Below the pieces are notes generated by a model, which saw only the letters and a list, made by a program, of their open reading frames with translations, was not told the DNA's origin and ran no database searches. A program made the translations under genes and the position numbers. Below, one piece after another: positions 1 through 7,724 of a DNA stretch of 10,301 bases (positions are counted from its first letter, which is position 1; each line of letters starts with the position of its first letter). Origin of the DNA: Bacteroidales bacterium (GTDB lineage Bacteria > Bacteroidota > Bacteroidia > Bacteroidales > GCA-2748055); assembly GCA_023135025.1 (NCBI GenBank), contig JAGLTY010000045.1:1-10301 (forward strand), given 5' to 3'.

Positions 1-140
1 GAAGGGCCAGTGGCATACAGCTTTGCGACCTGGAGGAGCGGATTGTACAGTCGCAGCAACAGAAAAGCATCTCCTCTCCGAAAGATCGCCAGCAGATCGA
101 TAACCTTAAGAACCGACGATTCAGGTATTGGTACAGGTAA
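1..140 (+). CDS. C-terminal tail of an upstream gene (5' truncated by window), product not identified
   Basis: The frame ending in TAA at 138-140 is open from the left edge. It encodes about 45 visible residues that begin RASGIQLCDLEER and end RRFRYWYR. G or C dominates third codon positions in this frame, as in the neighbouring genes, which makes it the most likely coding frame. The tail is highly charged and I see no diagnostic motif. The stop lies 15 bp before the start of the DnaE2-type polymerase, so the two genes are probably co-transcribed. In many bacteria a Y-family polymerase (ImuB or DinB type) sits directly upstream of dnaE2, which makes that the leading guess, but it rests on position alone. 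Confidence 0.55.
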   Translation, partial: RASGIQLCDLEERIVQSQQQKSISSPKDRQQIDNLKNRRFRYWYR

Positions 141-155
141 AAGTTTGCGAAGCGA

Positions 156-3113
156 ATGTATTTAAACTGTCACTCATATTATAGCCTGCGGTACGGAACC
201 ATGGCGGTGGAGACACTGGTGGAGAGAGCAGCCGGAATGGGGATTGATGCGCTGGCCCTGACCGATATTAATAACTCCACAGGCATGGTCGATTTTGTCA
301 GGGCGTGCCATCAGCACGGGGTTCATCCCATGGGCGGAATTGAATACCGCAATGGAGACAATTATCTCTATACGGGTCTTGCACGAAACTCCCGTGGTTT
401 CAGGGAGCTGAACAGCTTTCTCTCCTATCACAACCAGTCGGGGCTCCCCCTGCCCGAGCGTGCCCCGCCCCTGGAGGATGTATGGTTCATCTATGATTTT
501 ATTAACAATCCCTGGCAGGGAAAGAGAGGTGGTGGTAAACTGCGTGACCGGGAGCTGATTGGTGTGCAGCCGGGTGAGCTAAACAGGTTGTTCACCTCCC
601 GTTGGAACCAGGAGCGTTCAAGGCTGGTGATACGGCACCCGGTAACCTTTCTTCATAAAAGTGATCATGCACTGCACCGGCACCTGAGGGCCATTGACCA
701 CAACATCCTGCTGAGCCAGTTGAAACCGGGGCAGATGGCCCACGAGAGTGAAGTACTGCTCTCGCCCGACCTGTTGCGCTGTGCCTACGATGAAGTTCCC
801 CATATCAGGCGGAACACAGAAGAGATCGTGAAAGATTGCCGTATGGATTTCGACTTTACAACTATCAAGAATAAAAAGACCTTTACCGGGACGGCCCAGG
901 ATGACAGGGTCCTGCTGGAGAAACTGGCTATGGATGGTATGGAGTATCGCTACGGGCGCAGGAACCGGGAGGCCCTGAAACGGATCAGGCATGAATTGGA
1001 GATTATCGACCGGCTCGGTTTCTCCTCCTATTTCCTGATTACCTGGGATGTGATCCGCTACTCCATGTCGCGGGGCTTCTACCATGTAGGAAGGGGCAGC
1101 GGCGCCAACTCCATTGTGGCTTACTGCCTGCGGATCACAGATGTGGATCCCATCGACCTGGACCTCTATTTTGAACGTTTTATCAACCCCAAAAGAACCA
1201 GTCCACCCGATTTTGATATCGATTTTTCATGGAAGGAGCGGGATGAGGTGCTCGACTATATCTTTAAAAGGTACGGACGCAAACATACAGCATTGATCGG
1301 GACCATCTCCACCTTCCGGGATCGTTCCATATTCAGGGAGCTGGGCAAGGTGTATGGCTTGCCCAAAGAGGAGATTGACCTGCTTGTGAAGGATCCCGGG
1401 AGTGATTTGAATGAAAATCATATTACGCGAAATATTTATGAGGCCGGGAGCCGACTGATGGACTTTCCCAACCTGAGAAGTATTCATGCTGGCGGGGTGC
1501 TGATCTCGGAAGAGCCCCTGACCACATATACAGCGCTGGATATGCCTCCCAAAGGACTTCCAACCACCCAGTGGGATATGTATGTGGCCGAAACACTGGG
1601 GTTCGAGAAACTGGACATCCTCAGTCAGCGTGGCATAGGGCACATCAAGGAGTGTGCGGAGATTGTCCGCCGGAACCGGGGGCTGGAGGTGGATGTGCAC
1701 CGGGTGGATGATTTCAAAAAGGACAGGAAGGTTCTGGAGCAGCTGAAATCGGGTGAGACCAACGGCTGTTTCTATATTGAGAGTCCGGCCATGCGCGGAT
1801 TGCTCACCAAGCTTCGGTGCGACAATTACCGCACCCTGGTGGCAGCCAGCTCCATTATCCGACCGGGTGTGGCACAGTCGGGAATGATGCGTGAATATAT
1901 CCACAGGTTCCACCACCCCGATACATTTAAGTACCTCCATCCCATTATGGAAGAGCAGTTGAAAGAGACCTTCGGAGTGATGGTATACCAGGAGGATGTG
2001 ATCAAGATCTGTCACCACTTTGCCGGTCTGGATCTGGCAGATGCGGATGTACTGCGCAGGGCCATGAGTGGAAAGTACCGCTCCAGGAGAGAGTTTGACC
2101 GGATTGCAGACCGTTTTTTTGACAATTGCCGTCTGCGGGGCTATCCCGACCGGCTCACCCATGAAGTATGGCGACAGATCAACTCTTTTGCCGGTTACTC
2201 GTTTTCCAAGGCCCACTCGGCCTCTTTTGCAGTGGAGAGTTTTCAGTCGCTCTACCTGAAGAGCCACTATCCCCTGGAGTTTATGACAGCGGTTATCAAT
2301 AATTTCGGGGGATATTACCGCACCTGGGTCTATTTCAATGAAGCGCAGCGCTGGGGGGGGATCATCCACCTCCCCTGTGTGAACCGGAGCGACCACAAAA
2401 CTTCCATAACCGGTAAAGATATTTTTATGGGGTTTATCCATATTCAGAGCCTGGAACACCAGGTAGCGGAGATGATTACCGGGGAGAGAGAGCAACATGG
2501 ACTCTTTCGAAGCCTGGAGGATCTCCTTGAGCGTGTACCCCTGGGGCTTGAGCAGCTGATCATACTGATCCGGATCAATGCCCTCCGCTTTACCGGGAAA
2601 AGCAAGAAGGAGCTATTATGGGATGCCCACCTGGTGCTGGGGAACCGTAAAAAGAGGGATCCCGTAAGGGAGCTGTTTCCTGTGCAGAAGCGGGAATTCA
2701 CCCTGCCCAAACTGGAACAGACCTCCCTTGAGAATAGCTATGATGAGCTGGAGATCCTTGGTTTTGCGGTTACCATTCCAGCTTTTGAACTGCTTCAGAC
2801 CGCTTTCCGGGGGGAGATCCTCTCCCGTCAGATGATGGAGCACCTGGGTAGAAAGGTGCGTATGCTGGGTAACCTTGTGACCGTCAAGCATGTGCGTACC
2901 AAGCAGAAACAGTGGATGAATTTTGGAACCTTCCTGGATGTGGAGGGTGAATTCTTTGATGTGGTCAACTTTCCCGATTCGCTGAAACGTCACCCGTACA
3001 GGGGGAATGGAATCTACCTGCTTTATGGCGAAATTACTGAAGAGTTTGGATTTCCCGGGATGACGGTAGCGAAGATGGCCAGGCTCCCTTACAGGCCCGA
3101 TCCCCGCTATTAA
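156..3113 (+). CDS. dnaE2: Error-prone DNA polymerase III alpha subunit, DnaE2-type
   Basis: C-family replicative-type DNA polymerase of 985 residues, shorter than the roughly 1160 residues of E. coli DnaE and in the range of the accessory DnaE2/ImuC branch. Order of parts: a PHP domain (about 1-230) with the HSYYSL motif at 6-11; the palm with GRGSGANS (312-319) and PDFDIDF (351-357), carrying the first catalytic aspartates; the third candidate aspartate in FEKLDILS (D487); the finger region ending in FAGYSFSKAHSASFAVESF (678-696); a helix-hairpin-helix-like stretch near 795-825; and an OB-fold near 900-977. The C-terminal tau-binding region of replicative DnaE is absent. PHP metal ligands are degenerate: N4 replaces the first His of the HxH motif and I38 replaces the His of TDH, so PHP nuclease activity is unlikely. 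The ATG at 156 begins directly on the PHP motif. The family performs mutagenic or translesion synthesis, usually under SOS control; a control site would lie upstream of the window. A secondary replicative polymerase is the alternative reading. Confidence 0.9.
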   Translation: MYLNCHSYYSLRYGTMAVETLVERAAGMGIDALALTDINNSTGMVDFVRACHQHGVHPMGGIEYRNGDNYLYTGLARNSRGFRELNSFLSYHNQSGLPLPERAPPLEDVWFIYDFINNPWQGKRGGGKLRDRELIGVQPGELNRLFTSRWNQERSRLVIRHPVTFLHKSDHALHRHLRAIDHNILLSQLKPGQMAHESEVLLSPDLLRCAYDEVPHIRRNTEEIVKDCRMDFDFTTIKNKKTFTGTAQDDRVLLEKLAMDGMEYRYGRRNREALKRIRHELEIIDRLGFSSYFLITWDVIRYSMSRGFYHVGRGSGANSIVAYCLRITDVDPIDLDLYFERFINPKRTSPPDFDIDFSWKERDEVLDYIFKRYGRKHTALIGTISTFRDRSIFRELGKVYGLPKEEIDLLVKDPGSDLNENHITRNIYEAGSRLMDFPNLRSIHAGGVLISEEPLTTYTALDMPPKGLPTTQWDMYVAETLGFEKLDILSQRGIGHIKECAEIVRRNRGLEVDVHRVDDFKKDRKVLEQLKSGETNGCFYIESPAMRGLLTKLRCDNYRTLVAASSIIRPGVAQSGMMREYIHRFHHPDTFKYLHPIMEEQLKETFGVMVYQEDVIKICHHFAGLDLADADVLRRAMSGKYRSRREFDRIADRFFDNCRLRGYPDRLTHEVWRQINSFAGYSFSKAHSASFAVESFQSLYLKSHYPLEFMTAVINNFGGYYRTWVYFNEAQRWGGIIHLPCVNRSDHKTSITGKDIFMGFIHIQSLEHQVAEMITGEREQHGLFRSLEDLLERVPLGLEQLIILIRINALRFTGKSKKELLWDAHLVLGNRKKRDPVRELFPVQKREFTLPKLEQTSLENSYDELEILGFAVTIPAFELLQTAFRGEILSRQMMEHLGRKVRMLGNLVTVKHVRTKQKQWMNFGTFLDVEGEFFDVVNFPDSLKRHPYRGNGIYLLYGEITEEFGFPGMTVAKMARLPYRPDPRY

Positions 3114-3124
3114 CTGCTAACAGA

Positions 3125-5332
3125 CTATCTATCTATCCTTTTGATATTCAAAACCCCTTTTACCTTTTTCAATTTGCGGATAAGCGCTTCAAGGTGCTGG
3201 GTATCCTTTACAAACAGGGTGATGCTGCCTTCGAACATCCCGTCATTTGATTCAATGGATATGGATCGCATATTTACCTGCAGATCTTTCGTGATCACAT
3301 CTGAAATATTGCTAACGATTCCCAGGTCGTCCATCCCTGTGATGCGAAGTGTGACAGGGAAAAAAGTAACCTTTTCACTACTGCTCCAGCGTGCCTTCAC
3401 CACCCTGTAGCCATACCGTGAAAGTAACTGTTGTGCATTGGGACAGCTGGTCCGGTGGATGCTGATCCCGGAGCCGATGGTTACAAATCCAAAAATGGCA
3501 TCTCCCAGGATGGGATTGCAACAGGGTGCCAGTTTATACTCAACGTTGGCCAGCTTCTCATCGATAACCAGGAAGTCGCCCGACTCTCTGGAGGCTGCAC
3601 TTACCAGTCGCTCAACCGACTCCTCTTCGATTTTTACGGGTTTGACTTCAAGCGGTTTTTCACTGCTGGTGAGCAGCTCTTTAATCTGGAGTAGTTCTAC
3701 CTTCTCGGTGGCTACATCGAAATAGAGGTCAATGGCATCCCTGTATTTGAAATGCTGTATCACCTTGCGGATACTGCTGTCATCAAATTTAACCTTCCAG
3801 TTTCGGAATCTTCTTTTCAGAATCTCTTTGCCATGTTCCGCCTCTTTCAGTTTCGCCTCTTTCAGTGCATGCTTGATTTTCCCTTTGGCTTTGGATGTAA
3901 CCACCACATTGAGCCAGTCCATCTTGGGTTTCTGGCTCTTGGATCTCAGGATCTCCACCTTATCGCCGTTCTGCAAGCGGTAACGGATGGGAACATTTTT
4001 ACTGTTGACCCGTGCTCCTGCGCAGGAGGCGCCTACGTCTGTATGGATATCAAATGCAAAATCGAGCACCGTGGCATTCTCGGGGAATTTTTTCAGGTCG
4101 CCGTTGGGCGTGAATACAAATATCTCTTTACTGAACTGACTCAGTTTCAGATCCTCCATAAGATTTGAAGCATCCATTTCCGAGTTTTCAAGCGTCTCCC
4201 TTACCCGCTCGATCCACTGGTCTATACCGGCCTGTCCCTTGATACCTTTATACTTCCAGTGTGCAGCCAGTCCCTTCTCTGCAATCTCATTCATCCGGGC
4301 GGTCCTGATCTGCACCTCCACCCACTCACCACCCGGTACAACCACAGTTGTATGAAGTGATTCATAGCCGTTGGACTTGGGGGCCGAGATCCAGTCGCGC
4401 AAACGCTCGGGGTTGGGTTGATAGTGGTCCGTAATAATGCTGTATGCCTTCCAGCAGTCGGCCTTTGCCTTTTTTTCAGGGGTATCAATGATGATCCGGA
4501 TTGCAAATTTATCATAGACCTCTTCGAACTCCACCTTCTGCCTGCGCATTTTTCGCCAGATGGAAGAGATCGCTTTGGGTCTTCCCCTGATCTCTGCCCT
4601 GAACTTCTCCCTATTAAAGTCCTCCTGAAGCGGTTGAATAAACTCCCGGATAAAGCGGTTCCTTCGCTGGGTAGAAGCCTTCAGCTTTTCGGCGATGGAG
4701 TTGAATGCCTCCTGCTCCAGAATACTCATGGAGATATCCTCCATTTCGGACATCACATTGTACAATCCAAGCCTGTGGGCAAGTGGAGAGTAGATAAACC
4801 TCGATTCACAGGAGAGTGCGATCTGCTCCTTTTCGTTCAGGACCTCCATCAGTCTCATCATGTTGAGCCTCTCTGCAATTTTAACCAGGATCACCCGAAA
4901 GTCTGTTGCCAGCGTCAGAATCAGGTTCCTCATATTTTCGGACTGACCCTGGATGATGGTGGTGTCCAGATTGCTGATTTTTAACAGCTCCTCTATTACA
5001 GTGGCTGTTCGCTCCCCCACACCCAATGTGACATCTTCAACGGAGATGTGATTCAGTTCAACACAGTGCAGCAGCAACGCGGCAGAGACCCCGATGGCAT
5101 CCAGGCCGAGCTCCTTCACGGTCATCTTCGCCAGTCCTGATGAGAATTTTACCAGGTGAGTGCCATAGAGCTCCTGTGATTCATCGGTATGGGTCAGAAG
5201 GAATTCAAACGAGCTTCTGACCAGTGCCAGAGAACTTTTATCGTACTCATCACCACAAATACGCATCAGTTCCCGGAATTGAGCGAGAATCTCCTTTTGC
5301 AGAGGTTTTGAATATTTATCAATGATCTCCAT
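3125..5332 (-). CDS. relA: RelA-type GTP/GDP pyrophosphokinase, (p)ppGpp synthetase with decayed hydrolase domain
   Basis: Long RelA/SpoT homologue of 735 residues, normal length. It transfers pyrophosphate from ATP to GTP or GDP to make (p)ppGpp, the stringent-response alarmone, normally on stalled ribosomes. Domains: pseudo-HD hydrolase (about 30-210), synthetase (about 245-362, with GRPKAISSIWRKM, the nucleotide-binding NGYESLHTT at 321-329 and EVQIRT at 339-344), TGS (about 403-463), helical region, zinc-finger-like CC motif (LAPCCNP, 601-607) and C-terminal ACT (about 657-733). The HD motif reads H89-C90 instead of His-Asp, the following Glu-Asp is L93-N94, and the later DRLHNMRT block is ERLNMMRL (154-161), so hydrolysis should be lost. 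The synthetase motif is RLRD (310-313), closer to the RxKD of bifunctional enzymes than to the ExDD of proteobacterial RelA. The gene starts 27 bp after the stop of the kinase gene, suggesting one operon. A separate SpoT-type hydrolase is expected elsewhere in the genome. Confidence 0.93.
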   Translation of the reverse strand: MEIIDKYSKPLQKEILAQFRELMRICGDEYDKSSLALVRSSFEFLLTHTDESQELYGTHLVKFSSGLAKMTVKELGLDAIGVSAALLLHCVELNHISVEDVTLGVGERTATVIEELLKISNLDTTIIQGQSENMRNLILTLATDFRVILVKIAERLNMMRLMEVLNEKEQIALSCESRFIYSPLAHRLGLYNVMSEMEDISMSILEQEAFNSIAEKLKASTQRRNRFIREFIQPLQEDFNREKFRAEIRGRPKAISSIWRKMRRQKVEFEEVYDKFAIRIIIDTPEKKAKADCWKAYSIITDHYQPNPERLRDWISAPKSNGYESLHTTVVVPGGEWVEVQIRTARMNEIAEKGLAAHWKYKGIKGQAGIDQWIERVRETLENSEMDASNLMEDLKLSQFSKEIFVFTPNGDLKKFPENATVLDFAFDIHTDVGASCAGARVNSKNVPIRYRLQNGDKVEILRSKSQKPKMDWLNVVVTSKAKGKIKHALKEAKLKEAEHGKEILKRRFRNWKVKFDDSSIRKVIQHFKYRDAIDLYFDVATEKVELLQIKELLTSSEKPLEVKPVKIEEESVERLVSAASRESGDFLVIDEKLANVEYKLAPCCNPILGDAIFGFVTIGSGISIHRTSCPNAQQLLSRYGYRVVKARWSSSEKVTFFPVTLRITGMDDLGIVSNISDVITKDLQVNMRSISIESNDGMFEGSITLFVKDTQHLEALIRKLKKVKGVLNIKRIDR

Positions 5333-5359
5333 GCAGGCTGCTTTGCATGGTAAAAGTAG

Positions 5360-7636
5360 TTAATTTATACAGGGAATTACAACTTCAAAGGTGGAGCCTT
5401 TGCCTTGTTCGCTGGTAATGGATAGCTTCCCATTGTGAAGTTTTGTAAACTCCCGGACCAGGGTCAAACCCATGCCTGCCCCCTTTTCGTTGGCTGTCCC
5501 CCTGCGGGAAACACCCCCGTTGAGCGTGACCTTATGCGCCTCCTCCTCTGTCATACCGATCCCCTGATCCGATATCCGGAAATGGGTCATTCCATCAACG
5601 CTGCTGAGTCCGATGGTGATGGTTCCACCTGGATTTGAAAACTTGATGGCATTAGAGATCAGGTTCCTGTAGATGGTCTCCATCATTATTTTATCGGCAT
5701 AGCAGGTGATGGTCCCGTCGATCTTCTTTATAAATTCAAGTTCCTTGCTTTTGGCACTTTCGCTGTAAAGTGACAGGCAGTTGCTTACCAGTGTATTGAG
5801 CTTCACCTCCTCCGGATGGTAGTTGGAAGCTCCCTCATCAAGGCGTGACCAGTGCAGCAGGTTCTCCAGCAATTCCAGTGAATAGGAGGCAGAATTCTTC
5901 AGGTTGCCCAGCAATCTTTTCCGGTCAATCTCAACCTTATCATCTCCCTCAATCCTGTTCAACACCTCCACGGCTGTTAACTGGTTACCGATGGGTCCCC
6001 TCAGGTCATGGGCAATGATCGACATCATCCTGTCCTTGGTTTTATTCACATGGTCCAGCTTCAAATTCTGTTTGGTAATGACCAGGTTCTTCTCCTCCAG
6101 TTTAAGAGAGGTGTTTTTATGACGACGCATAAAGTAGAGCACCAGGATCAAACCCAGTAGCAACACCGAGACAATAACCAGACTGGTGTGAAAGACCAAT
6201 GTTCTTTTTCGCACCAGCAACTGGTCGAGGTTGGATTGGATCCTCAGGTTCTCAATTTCCTGCTGAAGCACCTTTGAACGGGTTCTGAACTCCATCTCCA
6301 TAGCAGCTTTGGCGGTGGCCTCATCCATCAGGCTGTCGGTGTATAGGTGATGCTGCATGGCAAACTTATAGGCCGACCTGTAATCGCCACGTTTGACCGC
6401 TATCTCTCTTTTGATCAGGTAGCCCTCGGCCATATACTCCATGGCGCGGATCTCACCGGCAATCTCAAGTGCCATATCTGCCATCCGCTTCGCCTCACTG
6501 TATCTCTCCTGGTCAACTCCGATGGTACCCAGTCCCAGGTAACACCTGATGAGCCCGTCGGGATCATCCAGCTTCTTCTTATGCGGAATGGCCCTGTTTA
6601 TAAGATCAATGGCTTTCTCATACTCCTCCATCATCGTGTGGATAACGGCCAGGTGGATATAACAATTGGAAATAATCCTTTCATCTCCCAGTTCGATTTT
6701 AATCTCCATTCCCTGCTGTACATACTCAAGCCCCTTTTCAGGCTCACCCATATCCGCATAGTTGGTGCCGATATTGATCAGGCAATTGGATTCCTGTACC
6801 GGGTCATTGTGTGACCTGCTGACCTTCAGGGAGCGCTGATAGAGGTTGAGCGCTTCATCATGGTTTCCTATTTTATTCTGTATGACCCCTGAGTTGGAGA
6901 GGCAGAGAGATATGGTTCTCTGGGCGTTTTTCCGTTCTGCAATCTCAAGTGCCTTACCAAAGTACTCCAAGGCCCGTTCGTACCCCCCCAGTAATACAAA
7001 CAGATTGCCCATATTGATAAAGGCTTGAGATATATCAAGCGCATCCTGTACACTATCGAGGTAGACTACAGATTCCTGGTATACGGAGAGGGCCTCCACA
7101 TAATCGCCTCTGTTTTTGTGGATAATTCCCATGTTATTCAGGCAGCGGCTAATTCCGATAACCATGTTATTTCTTCTGTAGTAGTCCAGGGCTGTCTGGT
7201 AATGGTTCATGGCCTGGGTATACTCCGATTGGAACAGGTAGACATTTCCTTTATCCTTTATGGTTTCGAAGAAATTCACTTGATCGTCTGCTTCATTGAA
7301 ACAGGCCAGGGCACGGTCATAATGCAGTATCGCCTCTTTATAGGAGCCACACCGGGCATTTATCTTTCCATCTATCTTGTAATACCGCCCCAATCCATTA
7401 ATATCGTTCAGGGTTTCTGCAATCTCCTTTCCCCTCTCCAGATAGGAAAATGAGAGAAGTGTATCTGATGCACCTACCTCTTCTGCGAGGTCAAACAGAA
7501 TCCGCATACGGATCGAATCGGCAATATCCCCCTCAATCTGAGCTTTCAGGCTGTCGTGTCTGTGTTGATCCGTTGCAGGTAACTGAACGGAGAAAAGAAC
7601 CAGAATAAGTATGAAGAGGGTCCGGTGCAACAACAT
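5360..7636 (-). CDS. TPR-repeat membrane sensor histidine kinase
   Basis: Bacteroidota-type hybrid of a TPR sensor and a histidine kinase, 758 residues from the chosen ATG at 7636. That start gives a clean signal peptide (MLLHRTLFILILVLFSVQLPA); the frame stays open to an ATG at 7711, but the extra 25 residues would bury the signal. Numbering is from 7636. The signal is followed by nine TPR-like repeats (83-442, each 40 residues), a coiled coil (about 445-478), one transmembrane helix (about 482-503), a short cytoplasmic coil, HisKA with the H-box IIAHDLRGP (phospho-accepting H543), and HATPase_c with N-box RNLISNAIKFSN (N662), G1 DQGIGM (690-695) and G2 GAGMG (719-723). All kinase motifs are intact, so it should autophosphorylate. 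The repeats are predicted to be periplasmic, where they probably bind a peptide or protein. No receiver domain or response regulator is present, so the target is unknown. It precedes relA by 27 bp on the same strand. Confidence 0.9.
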   Translation of the reverse strand: MLLHRTLFILILVLFSVQLPATDQHRHDSLKAQIEGDIADSIRMRILFDLAEEVGASDTLLSFSYLERGKEIAETLNDINGLGRYYKIDGKINARCGSYKEAILHYDRALACFNEADDQVNFFETIKDKGNVYLFQSEYTQAMNHYQTALDYYRRNNMVIGISRCLNNMGIIHKNRGDYVEALSVYQESVVYLDSVQDALDISQAFINMGNLFVLLGGYERALEYFGKALEIAERKNAQRTISLCLSNSGVIQNKIGNHDEALNLYQRSLKVSRSHNDPVQESNCLINIGTNYADMGEPEKGLEYVQQGMEIKIELGDERIISNCYIHLAVIHTMMEEYEKAIDLINRAIPHKKKLDDPDGLIRCYLGLGTIGVDQERYSEAKRMADMALEIAGEIRAMEYMAEGYLIKREIAVKRGDYRSAYKFAMQHHLYTDSLMDEATAKAAMEMEFRTRSKVLQQEIENLRIQSNLDQLLVRKRTLVFHTSLVIVSVLLLGLILVLYFMRRHKNTSLKLEEKNLVITKQNLKLDHVNKTKDRMMSIIAHDLRGPIGNQLTAVEVLNRIEGDDKVEIDRKRLLGNLKNSASYSLELLENLLHWSRLDEGASNYHPEEVKLNTLVSNCLSLYSESAKSKELEFIKKIDGTITCYADKIMMETIYRNLISNAIKFSNPGGTITIGLSSVDGMTHFRISDQGIGMTEEEAHKVTLNGGVSRRGTANEKGAGMGLTLVREFTKLHNGKLSITSEQGKGSTFEVVIPCIN
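6311..7390 (-). repeat. Nine tandem 40-residue TPR units within the histidine kinase
   Basis: Aligning the sensor domain by eye gives nine units whose starts fall exactly 40 residues (120 bp) apart, at residues 83, 123, 163, 203, 243, 283, 323, 363 and 403 of the 758-residue protein. Most units follow a pattern like 'C-L-x-N-x-G-x-I-x-x-x-x-G-x-x-x-E-A-L-x-x-Y-x-x-S-L', as in LNNMGIIHKNRGDYVEALSV. The spacing is 40 rather than the 34 residues of classical TPRs, as in the longer TPR variant of LGN/Pins-type proteins. The repeats are diverged at DNA level, so they are protein structural repeats, not recombinogenic DNA repeats. Confidence 0.75.
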
Positions 7637-7724
7637 AGAGGGCTGTTTAGAGGGGATAAATGTAAGAAATTTTACTCCCTTTAAAATTTTCAGTGATATT
7701 TGTATACCCAAAAAAACCAGACCT
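7637..7724. promoter_or_regulatory. Divergent intergenic region with candidate promoters for the histidine kinase and the transporter
   Basis: This 88-bp AT-rich gap is the only space for promoters of both divergent genes. Bacteroidota promoters have TTTG near -33 and TAnnTTTG near -7. On the + strand, GATATTTG at 7695-7702 differs at one fixed position, with TTTA 20 bp upstream (7671-7674); the implied leader to the transporter ATG is about 15 bases. On the - strand, TACATTTA (7664 down to 7657) also has one mismatch, lies 20 bases before the kinase ATG, and has TTTA 17 bp upstream. Both are weak matches in AT-rich sequence. Seven A residues at 7710-7716 precede the transporter start, matching the A-rich translation starts common in this phylum. 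No clear operator palindrome is visible. Confidence 0.35.

Noticed and set aside
1227..2498. A 423-codon open frame on the - strand inside the polymerase gene
   Set aside because: It is fully antisense to a polymerase gene with all catalytic motifs, and its translation shows no recognisable domain and no plausible start context.
3114..3124. Possible rho-independent terminator between dnaE2 and relA
   Set aside because: Only 11 bp are available and no inverted repeat with a T tract is visible there.
4418..4984. A 188-codon open frame on the + strand inside relA
   Set aside because: It lies opposite the conserved synthetase and pseudo-hydrolase region, and the translated protein has no family resemblance.
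7637..7711. Longer N-terminus for the histidine kinase starting at 7711
   Set aside because: It would place 25 residues before a well-formed signal peptide and use up nearly the whole divergent promoter region.
7611..7724. Longer N-terminus for the transporter starting at 7611
   Set aside because: The added 38 residues are polar, overlap the divergent kinase gene, and precede a typical family start at 7725.
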